Assembly (NCBI GenBank): GCA_905215835.1
Contig: CAJMRR010000026.1
Span: forward strand, 1-16,989
DNA length: 16,989 nt
Direction of reading: 5' to 3'
Origin: an uncultured bacterium
GTDB lineage: Bacteria > Actinomycetota > Coriobacteriia > Coriobacteriales > Coriobacteriaceae
The notes under the pieces are model-generated. The model was not told where the DNA came from, made no database searches, and saw only the letters and a list, made by a program, of their open reading frames with translations. The position numbers were made by a program, and so were the translations under genes. This document shows positions 7,084 through 12,726 of the stretch, one piece after another (position 1 is the stretch's first letter; every line of letters begins with the position of its first letter).

Positions 7084-8007
7084 TTACAGCTTGGCGTCGA
7101 TGTCGACGCTCTGATACGTAGGGGTCTGCTGGACATAGAGCTTGATGCCCATGTCGAGCAGCTGGTTGACGTCTGCCTTCTGGGTGGCGTCGAGGAAGAC
7201 GGAGCTGTCCTTGCCGCCGACCTGATCGGCACCGTCGTGGTTGGCGGTGGCGCCCAGGTTGATGGCGTCGAGCTTGTAGCCCTGGCAGAACTGCAGCATC
7301 TCGGCAGTGTTGCCAAAGACGAACATGACGCGCTCGCCGAGGGTGTTGAGCTTGTCCATCTTGGCGAGGGCACGCTCGACGGTGAAGACGTTCAGGCGAA
7401 CGCCCTGGGGCTTGGCCAGCTTAAGAGCGCCCTTCTTGATGTCATCGTTGGCGGCAGCGTTGTCGACGACGATGATGCGCTCGGCCTGAACCTTGGTGGT
7501 CCAGGTAAAGACGACCTGGCCGTGCAGCAGACGGTAGTCAAGACGTGCGAGGACGATCTTGGCGGGACCGGAGCTGTGACGGGGCGCCTTGGCCTTCTTG
7601 GCGGGAGCCGCGGCAGCCTCGACCGGTGCGTTGGGGTTGGTCAGGCCGGTGCGGGCCTCGTTGATGAGGGCCGCGAGCTCGGCGCCCTTGACGGGGACGG
7701 GGCTCATAGCGAGCGTCAGTGCCAGCGGAATGTTGAAACCGCTGACAACCGTGAACTTCGTGCCGTTCTTGGAAAGCTCGACCATGTTGTTGTTGACCGA
7801 GCTGCCGAGCATATCGGTCAGCACATAGACGGTGTCGTCCGCGTTGAACGTGGCGATCATGGCGTCCACCTTATTGGTGATGGGCTCCTTGTCGTCACGA
7901 GCAAGCGACACGACGTGGACGTTCGACACGTCGCCGAGAACCATCTCGAGCGTGTCTTTGGCGCCTGCGGCCAGGCCGCCATGAGATGCGAGAATGATCT
8001 GATTCAT
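7084..8007 (-). CDS. PTS mannose-class EIIAB fusion protein
   Basis: A 307-residue cytoplasmic phosphocarrier with two domains. EIIA occupies residues 1-~122 with phospho-histidine H9 in LASHGGLAAG. An Ala/Pro/Lys-rich linker (~123-147) follows. EIIB occupies ~148-307 with phospho-histidine H162 in RLDYRLLHGQVV. The fusion order is that of E. coli ManX. Phosphate passes from HPr to H9, then H162, then to the incoming sugar; HPr and enzyme I are not in the window. Because uptake by this class phosphorylates the substrate, the locus would not need an FrlD-type kinase, and none is present. AAAGGAGGAGG precedes the ATG at 8007. First gene of the PTS block, behind a promoter overlapped by an operator-like palindrome. 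Confidence 0.95.
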   Translation of the reverse strand: MNQIILASHGGLAAGAKDTLEMVLGDVSNVHVVSLARDDKEPITNKVDAMIATFNADDTVYVLTDMLGSSVNNNMVELSKNGTKFTVVSGFNIPLALTLAMSPVPVKGAELAALINEARTGLTNPNAPVEAAAAPAKKAKAPRHSSGPAKIVLARLDYRLLHGQVVFTWTTKVQAERIIVVDNAAANDDIKKGALKLAKPQGVRLNVFTVERALAKMDKLNTLGERVMFVFGNTAEMLQFCQGYKLDAINLGATANHDGADQVGGKDSSVFLDATQKADVNQLLDMGIKLYVQQTPTYQSVDIDAKL

Positions 8008-8033
8008 CTTGCCTCCTCCTTTTCGTTATGGTC

Positions 8034-8054
8034 ATTATAACGTCTTATACGTTG
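8034..8054 (-). promoter_or_regulatory. PTS operon -10 box overlapped by an operator-like palindrome
   Basis: The minus strand carries a perfect TATAAT (8034-8039), 27 bp before the EIIAB start. The palindrome TAACGTCTTATACGTTG (8038-8054) abuts and overlaps it; AACGT and ACGTT are mirror half-sites. No good -35 is seen 17 bp upstream. A repressor bound here would block RNA polymerase. The site resembles those before EamA and GntR 1. Confidence 0.65.
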
Positions 8055-8113
8055 CGGATATTGCTAATTAGTATAAAGACCGTTCGCGGATGAAAAACGA
8101 CCGTTTACGGGTT

Positions 8114-8132
8114 TAACGTACTCGAAACGTTG
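8114..8132. promoter_or_regulatory. Second candidate GntR operator upstream of the PTS operon
   Basis: TAACGTACTCGAAACGTTG has the same outer half-sites (TAACGT and ACGTTG) as 8038-8054 but with a spacer two bases longer. It lies 76 bp further upstream. It may be an auxiliary operator, or it may bind only weakly because of the changed spacing. Confidence 0.4.
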
Positions 8133-8189
8133 GCGCAGGGCAGGCCGGCGCTGGCTTGACGGCGCCCATTCAAGCGTTCCGCTCATCCC

Positions 8190-9263
8190 CTATCGCACAA
8201 AGTACCAGGGGCTTTCCTGCACGGTGGGCTCCAACGCGATGCCGGTGCGCTCCTTAAACAGATCCATGTCCTGCGATTTCTCCGTCCACCACGCGTTGGG
8301 CTTAAAGGTCATGCTCTCAACAACATGACCGACAAACACACTGTTGCGCAGCTTGGAGAAGTCGGTGTTCATAATCAGGATGGACGCGAGCACCAGCACG
8401 ATGCCCAGGACCTTGATCACGCCGGCGGGCTCGGCATAGACACCAATGCCCACCAGTACCGTGACGACCGTCTCGAATGACATTACGACGGGAACTTTCG
8501 ATGTCTCGAGCCCCATGGACAGACCCTGCATATATAAGATGTAAGCCACGGCTGTGGGGATGAGTCCAAAGCCAAGGAACAGCAGCAGCAGCTGTGGCGA
8601 CATTGCCGCGGCGACATCCGGCCACGGAGCCGCCATAACCGCACCGCCAAAAACAAAGCCCCAAAACGTGACAGCCAGCGGGTGGACCGTCTTGGTTGCT
8701 ATCCGGCTAAACACCGCGAGCGACGCACCACAAAGGCCTGCAATCACGCCCGACGTGACGCCCCAAACCGAAAAATGAAAACCGGAAAGGTCGCCATTGG
8801 TCACCGCAAGCACGCAGCCAACGATGTTAAAGACAATGGCAACGAGCTTGTTGGGGGTCACGTCCTCGCGATAAAGCACGCGGCCAAGCATGACGCCAAA
8901 CACCGGCGAGGTGTAGAGCAGCACCGAGGCCGTAGACATACCTACCTCGCGCATGCACTCGTAATAGCAGGTGTTGGCGGCGGCTAAACCGACGATACCG
9001 ACAAGCGCGCAGGGGACGAGCTCTTTGGGGCTTGCCTTGAATAGCGCCAGGGGACCCTGAGCCACGGTAGACCCCTCACCCGGACGGCAGCCCATAAACA
9101 TCAGGACCGGCGCCAAGATAAGCGCTCCGACCAACAAGCGAAAGGCCGCCATGCTCTGAGACGAAACGTCCATGGCCGCAATGCCGTTTACAAAGATTCC
9201 GATGCTGCCCCACATAAGCGCGGCGATCAGCACCAGCACATAGCCCAGATTGCTTTTCTTCAA
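8190..9263 (-). CDS. EamA/DMT-family transporter with a C-terminal soluble tail
   Basis: A 357-residue membrane protein of the drug/metabolite transporter superfamily. Two EamA repeats fill residues ~5-300: the first begins LGYVLVLIAALMWGSIGIF and includes LLYTSPVFGVMLG; the second includes FWGFVFGGAVMAAPW and ends VLGIVLVLASILI. About 10 membrane helices are expected. A polar tail of ~55 residues with several Trp and charged residues follows, longer than usual for the family. The start is TTG at 9263, set by GAGGAGG 5 nt upstream; the ATG at 9299 lies almost on the predicted transcription start and lacks a ribosome site. Family members export amino acids or metabolites. The operator shared with the PTS suggests moving a product of the deglycase, for example an amino acid, but this is inference. 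Confidence 0.85.
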   Translation of the reverse strand: MKKSNLGYVLVLIAALMWGSIGIFVNGIAAMDVSSQSMAAFRLLVGALILAPVLMFMGCRPGEGSTVAQGPLALFKASPKELVPCALVGIVGLAAANTCYYECMREVGMSTASVLLYTSPVFGVMLGRVLYREDVTPNKLVAIVFNIVGCVLAVTNGDLSGFHFSVWGVTSGVIAGLCGASLAVFSRIATKTVHPLAVTFWGFVFGGAVMAAPWPDVAAAMSPQLLLLFLGFGLIPTAVAYILYMQGLSMGLETSKVPVVMSFETVVTVLVGIGVYAEPAGVIKVLGIVLVLASILIMNTDFSKLRNSVFVGHVVESMTFKPNAWWTEKSQDMDLFKERTGIALEPTVQESPWYFVR

Positions 9264-9268
9264 CGCAG

Positions 9269-9275
9269 CCTCCTC
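9269..9275 (-). promoter_or_regulatory. Shine-Dalgarno site that fixes the EamA start at TTG
   Basis: GAGGAGG on the minus strand, 5 nt before TTG 9263, is a strong ribosome-binding site, whereas no such site precedes the upstream ATG at 9299. Confidence 0.75.
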
Positions 9276-9300
9276 GGTATTGTTTCCAATATGTTTCATA

Positions 9301-9331
9301 CTACGTTATAGTCGTTATATACATTTTTCAA
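9301..9331 (-). promoter_or_regulatory. EamA promoter with operator-like site
   Basis: The minus strand reads TTGAAA (9326-9331) and TATAAC (9305-9310), spaced 15 bp; TCTTGA at 17 bp is an alternative -35. The plus-strand sequence CTACGTTATAGTCGTTA (9301-9317) covers the -10 and matches the PTS operator in both half-sites with one change each. Confidence 0.5.
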
Positions 9332-9364
9332 GACACAAATCGGCGAACGAGGAAATGATTCCCA

Positions 9365-9582
9365 GGAGTGTCCCCAAGTGCCGGCACAAAAGGAACGTCC
9401 CCAAGTGCCAACCACGGCAACGCCGACGTTTTGGCAATGTCAGCGAGCGCCCGTCATTTGAGCCAAGGTGCCGTGAAATGAAAAGGCGCTGACCTTCTGG
9501 TCGCGTCTTTGAAATTGAACGGCAGATTGGCCAAATGCCGGGTGCGCAGCGTCGGCCGGTCCGCCGTTCGGTAGAACGGCGG
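9365..9582. repeat. Structured repeat, copy B (paired with 909-1128)
   Basis: The copy has the same order of parts as copy A: GTCCCCAAGTGCC twice (9370-9382, 9397-9409); a CAACGCCGACGTTTTGGC block; an outer stem of 9447-9460 with 9532-9547 (GCGC, CCG and CATTTG helices, with a 2-nt bulge and one mismatch); an inner hairpin at 9481-9510 with the same GACC-TTCT-GGTC tip; and a terminal hairpin CCGCCGTTC/GAACGGCGG (9561-9582), 12 nt beyond the SIS 2 stop. The stems differ in sequence from copy A yet still pair. The junctions (CAAGGTGCC, GGCAGATTG) are conserved. No T-tract follows the terminal hairpin. Confidence 0.8.
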
Positions 9583-9594
9583 AACCAATATCCC

Positions 9595-10587
9595 CTAGTA
9601 GTCCAGCTTCCACATGTAGCGGCGCGTCATGTAGTCCTTGTGGGTGACGGCAGAGAGCGCACGCATGTACACGTTGTTGAGGATCGGGGCAAAGATCAGG
9701 TGGTTGAAGTACTCGCTCACGCTGTCCTTGATGTCGTTGAGGCCGAGCTCCTTGGCGTCGAGCTGATAGACGCGCTCGCCACCGTACTGGTTGACGAAGC
9801 GGATGCCGCGCTCGTCGTTGCAGCGGCTGCGGCCGACGCTGATGAGCTGGAACAGCGAGGTGCGCTTGTCCAAGATCTCGAAGGGGCCATGGAAGAAGTC
9901 ACAGGTGTTGATGGTGCAGGAGTCGATCTGCAGCATTTCCTGCACGTTGCAGATGCTAAAGACGTAGGCGGCACCAAAGAGCGGGCCCTGAGCCATGACA
10001 TTAATGCAGGGCTTGTCGGCGTTCTGCTCGGCCCACTTGGCAGCAAGCGGACGGGTGTACTCGACGGCCTTGCGATAGATGGGGTCGACCAAGTCGAAAG
10101 CGGCCATAGCGGTCTCGTACTCGGCATAGCCCTCGGTCTGCTGCGTGAGCTCCATGGCGATCATGGTCACGACGGCGGAGTTGGTACGGCCCATGCAGGA
10201 CTCGTCGACGGCCAGGCTGTCATACTGGATCTTGTAGTCGCAGACCTCGGTGAGGCCGGACTCGTCAACATAGATTGCGATGGTGCTGGCGCCGTGGTCC
10301 TTGGCGACCTGGGCGGCGACGATGGTCTCCTTGGTGCCGCGCATGGACACGACGACGGCCAGGGTGTTCTCGTTGACGTAGGCCGGGGTGGCGTGCACGA
10401 ACTCGTTGCTGGTGTAGCTGGAGCTCACGACCTGCATGGCCTCGTGCTCCATAAAGTACTGGGCAGGATAGTTGCCGCCGTTGGGTCCGCCGGCGCCAAT
10501 CCACACGACGCGCTTGATGCCGCCCTTGTCTGCCTTGTCAGCCAAAACCTGGGAGACGACATCCTTAACCTGTTCCTGAGTAGTCAT
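9595..10587 (-). CDS. SIS-domain sugar-amine-6-phosphate deglycase 2 (FrlB/GfrF-like)
   Basis: A 330-residue paralogue of SIS 1, with two SIS domains. Residues ~25-150 include WIGAGGPNGGNYPAQYF and VVSMRGTKETIVAAQ; residues ~190-315 include MAQGPLFGAAYVFS and CDFFHGPFEILD. E217 and H233 keep the 16-residue spacing of the catalytic pair inferred for SIS 1, and the C-terminus RRYMWKLDY is nearly the same. The first SIS glycine loop (GAGGPNGG) and GEYF-to-CDFF change suggest a different substrate. It has no PTS genes of its own in the window, so it may act on another compound brought in by the same transporter. AAAGG lies ~10 nt before the ATG at 10587. Divergent from GntR 2 with shared operator-like repeats, so probably controlled by it. 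Confidence 0.85.
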   Translation of the reverse strand: MTTQEQVKDVVSQVLADKADKGGIKRVVWIGAGGPNGGNYPAQYFMEHEAMQVVSSSYTSNEFVHATPAYVNENTLAVVVSMRGTKETIVAAQVAKDHGASTIAIYVDESGLTEVCDYKIQYDSLAVDESCMGRTNSAVVTMIAMELTQQTEGYAEYETAMAAFDLVDPIYRKAVEYTRPLAAKWAEQNADKPCINVMAQGPLFGAAYVFSICNVQEMLQIDSCTINTCDFFHGPFEILDKRTSLFQLISVGRSRCNDERGIRFVNQYGGERVYQLDAKELGLNDIKDSVSEYFNHLIFAPILNNVYMRALSAVTHKDYMTRRYMWKLDY

Positions 10588-10627
10588 CGTGCATCAGCCT
10601 TTCTTCTCGTTTGATGCTCATCACAGG

Positions 10628-10646
10628 CATACAAGTTACATACATG
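10628..10646. promoter_or_regulatory. Candidate GntR 2 operator, SIS 2 side
   Basis: CATACAAGTTACATACATG lies 41 bp before the SIS 2 start and matches 10767-10785 at all but three positions. An inverted half-site, GTTGTATGC, occurs at 10665-10673. Two matching copies at the two ends of a divergent promoter region support operator function. Confidence 0.6.
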
Positions 10647-10737
10647 TTTTGGTTATGTCGACTAGTTGTATGCTATATTTGTCTTAGAAATTAAGCTGAT
10701 CCGGTTTTCGATAACTTGCTACCAGCGGTTTTGTTGT

Positions 10738-10750
10738 TGTATTGAATACA
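10738..10750. promoter_or_regulatory. Palindrome in the SIS 2/GntR 2 divergent promoter
   Basis: TGTATTGAATACA is a perfect inverted repeat (TGTAT, 3-nt spacer, ATACA) using the same ATACA half-site as the two longer sites, 44 bp before the GntR 2 start. TTGTAT and TAGATT, 16 bp apart, could be weak -35/-10 boxes of GntR 2. Confidence 0.45.
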
Positions 10751-10766
10751 TGCTTGATTAGATTCG

Positions 10767-10785
10767 CATACAGGTTAGATACAGG
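10767..10785. promoter_or_regulatory. Candidate GntR 2 operator, regulator side
   Basis: CATACAGGTTAGATACAGG ends 8 bp before the GntR 2 start codon and repeats the motif at 10628-10646. Bound protein here would block transcription or lie in the leader, consistent with autoregulation. Confidence 0.6.
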
Positions 10786-10793
10786 TTGATCGC

Positions 10794-11516
10794 ATGAACG
10801 CTTCGTCTAAAAAGAAACTGGCCCAATACGAGCGCTTGGCGGGCATGCTGCGCGACCGCATCGCTTCCGGCACCTACGCACGCGAGGACAAGCTGCCGTC
10901 CGAGATGGAACTCATGGACGAATCGGGGCTGTCGCGCAGCACCGTGCGCCATGCCCTTAAGGTGCTCGTTGATGAGGGTCTGGTTCGAACCGAGCGCGGG
11001 CGCGGCGCCTTTGTGGCCGACACGCCGGCGCTCCACGAGAACAACCTGGTGTTTTCGAGCTATACGGCGCAGGTCCAGGGTCAGGGCATGAAGCCCACCA
11101 CGCGCACGGTGGACTCGGGCTTTACCAAGGCGGGCGGCAGCATAGCTAAGTTCTTTGATGCCGCCGTGGGCAGCAAGCTCGTCAAACTTGTCCGTCTGCG
11201 CTATCTGGACGATGCGCCGCTGTGCCTGGAGACCACCTATCTACCACCGAGCTTTGAGGCACTCATCGACCGCGATATCAACGGTTCGCTCTACGCCACG
11301 CTGCGCCAAGAATTCCATCGCGCGCCGGCACAGGGGCATAAGACCTTTGAAGTGTGCTATGCCTCGCAAAACGAGGCGTTTTTGCTCAACGTTGAGCGCG
11401 GGCAGGCGCTGATCCTGATCACCGACTACGTCTACGACACCGACGGCCGCCCGCTCCATGTCTCCAAGCGCATCCAGCGCACCGACCGCGCCAAATACAC
11501 CGAGCCCATCGGCTAG
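10794..11516 (+). CDS. GntR-family (HutC/UTRA) transcriptional regulator 2
   Basis: The only plus-strand gene in the window, 240 residues. Residues ~10-78 form the winged helix-turn-helix: YERLAGMLRDRIASGTY, then PSEMELMDESGLSRSTVRHA, and a wing ending in ERGRGAFVA. The UTRA effector domain covers ~95-235, with VKLVRLRYLDDAPLCLETTY and a C-terminal DTDGRPLHVSKR typical of the fold. It is a distant paralogue of GntR 1, not a duplicate. The ATG at 10794 has only a weak ribosome site (AGGTTGA). Divergent placement and matching motifs in the shared promoter point to control of SIS 2 and itself, probably with a sugar-phosphate effector. Confidence 0.9.
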   Translation: MNASSKKKLAQYERLAGMLRDRIASGTYAREDKLPSEMELMDESGLSRSTVRHALKVLVDEGLVRTERGRGAFVADTPALHENNLVFSSYTAQVQGQGMKPTTRTVDSGFTKAGGSIAKFFDAAVGSKLVKLVRLRYLDDAPLCLETTYLPPSFEALIDRDINGSLYATLRQEFHRAPAQGHKTFEVCYASQNEAFLLNVERGQALILITDYVYDTDGRPLHVSKRIQRTDRAKYTEPIG

Positions 11517-11669
11517 CGCACCAAACGAGGCAAAATGTACCTAATAAACGTTTTACCTGCGGTTTTTATTAAATCTCAAGCCGGCATGGCGCAAATGCCA
11601 ACATCGCCTGGCAACACACGCCGCCCAAGCTCAACTGTTCCTGCCCAGAATATCCAGCACCGTAAACCT

Positions 11670-11788
11670 AAGTGAGTAGACTTTTCGCGACCTGCCGAGC
11701 ACACCCAAAACAGCCACCTCTGTGACCTGCGGTTTTACTAAAGCAGATACGCTTTGTGGTCAGCCTGCGCCAAAAAGTCTACTCACTT
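11670..11788. mobile_element. 119-bp terminal-inverted-repeat element, copy 2 (MITE-like)
   Basis: The copy has the same length and orientation as 3218-3336. Its terminal repeat is AAGTGAGTAGACTTTT (16 bp, perfect), extending to 18 bp with the flanking CT/AG. Most differences from copy 1 cluster in the last third, before the right repeat. It lies 153 bp after the GntR 2 stop. The stretch 11517-11669 holds only an AT-rich weak hairpin and the 12-mer ACCTGCGGTTTT, which also occurs inside the element. Confidence 0.75.
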
Positions 11789-11885
11789 AGCTCGCAAGGC
11801 GTGCCGAGGGGACAATCCAAGTCAAAATAGCGTACGAACGCCGCGCTTCTTGCGGCGATTTGATACCACAAGACAGCCAAAAACC

Positions 11886-11930
11886 CGCCAAAAAGGGACA
11901 GGTTTATTTTGGTCGGTTTTATCTGGGGTT
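11886..11930 (+). repeat. REP-like unit U3
   Basis: CGCCAAAA and TTTTGGTCGG flank the loop GGGACAGGTTT, followed by GTTTTATCTGGGG. It faces unit U4 (12026-12069) in inverted orientation, with a hairpin between them, giving a REPIN-like pair. Confidence 0.75.
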
Positions 11931-11978
11931 TTGCTACATCCGCAGGTTGAACCTATTAATCAAACGGCCCAACGCAAA

Positions 11979-12015
11979 GGCCGCCGCGAAGGAATTCACA
12001 TCCTTCGCGGCGGCC
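11979..12015. terminator. Strong bidirectional hairpin between convergent genes
   Basis: GGCCGCCGCGAAGGA (11979-11993) and its perfect reverse complement (12001-12015) form a 15-bp GC-rich stem with loop ATTCACA. It lies in the gap between the convergent GntR 2 and GNAT genes and is enclosed by the inverted REP-like units. CTTAACGTTT follows on the plus strand and TTTGCGTT on the minus strand, so the T-tracts are poor, but the stem is very stable. Confidence 0.65.
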
Positions 12016-12025
12016 CTTAACGTTT

Positions 12026-12069
12026 GCCCAGATAAAACCTGCCAAAATAAACCTGTCCCTAAATGGTAG
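12026..12069 (-). repeat. REP-like unit U4, overlapping the GNAT stop codon
   Basis: Read on the minus strand: CTACCATTTAGGGACAGG, then TTTATTTTGGCAGG and TTTTATCTGGGC. The TAG within ATTTAGGG is the stop codon of the GNAT gene (12059-12061), so the repeat encodes the last residues. Its outer sequence GTTTGCCCAG matches that of U1. Confidence 0.8.
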
Positions 12070-12649
12070 GTTTGGGGAGGTCGGGGAACCAGGTTGGTTT
12101 GGGCTGGTTGGGGGTGCGCTCGGCTAGAACCAGCTCCATCCAACACATGTCGTACCAGCGGCCGAACTTTTGAGCGCAGCGGTCGAAGGCACCCACCAGG
12201 CGATACCCCATATGGGCATGGAAATCCTGACTGTTATGCGTCAGGTATTCGTCGTCCTTGTCGTGCGGCACGGCAATGAGTGCGCACATGTTGGTGATGC
12301 CCATCGCGATCAGGCATTGCTTGAGTGCGTCGTGCAGCCTGCGGCCCAGCCCGCCGTGGCGCACATCGCGCGCCAGGTAGATCGATGTCTCGACCGACCA
12401 GTCGTATGCCTCGCGGCTGTTAAGCGGACTCACATAGGCATAGCCTACCGGCTGCCCGTCCAGCTCCATCACCAGATACGGATAGCGCTCGAGCGTGCGC
12501 TCGATGCGCCCGGCGAACTCCTCAACGCTCGGCACCTCGTATTCGCAGGTTATCGCCGTCTCGCGCACATATGGCTCATAGATGGCAAGCAACGCCGACG
12601 CGTCATCGGGCGCCGCCAGGCGAATCGTCGGCTCGGACATCTCGGTCAT
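12059..12649 (-). CDS. GNAT acetyltransferase (phosphinothricin/methionine-sulfoximine acetyltransferase-like)
   Basis: A 196-residue GNAT enzyme. Residues ~8-172 hold the fold: IRLAAPDDASALLAIYEPYV at the start, GQPVGYAYVSPLNSREAYDW in strands 4-5, the acetyl-CoA loop in VRHGGLGRRLHDAL (~97-109), and HNSQDFHAHMGYRLVG near the end. YEPYV and the paired R-x-A-Y-x-W-S-V-E resemble the Pat/YwnH group, which acetylates small amino-acid analogues; the true substrate is not known. I chose the ATG at 12649 for its upstream GGAG/AAGGG; ATG 12640 is possible. The Pro-rich tail beyond ~180 (NQPKPTWFPDLPKPTI) is not part of the fold, and its end comes from a repeat unit, so the original C-terminus may have been shorter. 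Confidence 0.85.
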   Translation of the reverse strand: MTEMSEPTIRLAAPDDASALLAIYEPYVRETAITCEYEVPSVEEFAGRIERTLERYPYLVMELDGQPVGYAYVSPLNSREAYDWSVETSIYLARDVRHGGLGRRLHDALKQCLIAMGITNMCALIAVPHDKDDEYLTHNSQDFHAHMGYRLVGAFDRCAQKFGRWYDMCWMELVLAERTPNQPKPTWFPDLPKPTI

Positions 12650-12673
12650 ACAACCCTTCTCCCCCAAAAGCAA

Positions 12674-12709
12674 GGGCCACCCTGCGCCAAACCCAGCGCA
12701 AGGCGGCCC
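12674..12709 (-). terminator. Terminator of the threonine aldolase gene
   Basis: GGGCCACCCTGCGC (12674-12687) pairs with GCGCAAGGCGGCCC (12696-12709), with two mismatches in 14. On the minus strand the stem is followed by TTGCTTTTG. It starts 17 bp after the aldolase stop and ends 24 bp before the GNAT start. Confidence 0.75.
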
Positions 12710-12726
12710 CTCGTCATTACATCAGG

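Noticed and set aside
7084..8007. Calling the PTS a mannose or N-acetylgalactosamine system by name
   Set aside because: The class is clear, but specificity cannot be read from sequence, and no mannose- or galactosamine-catabolic genes are adjacent.
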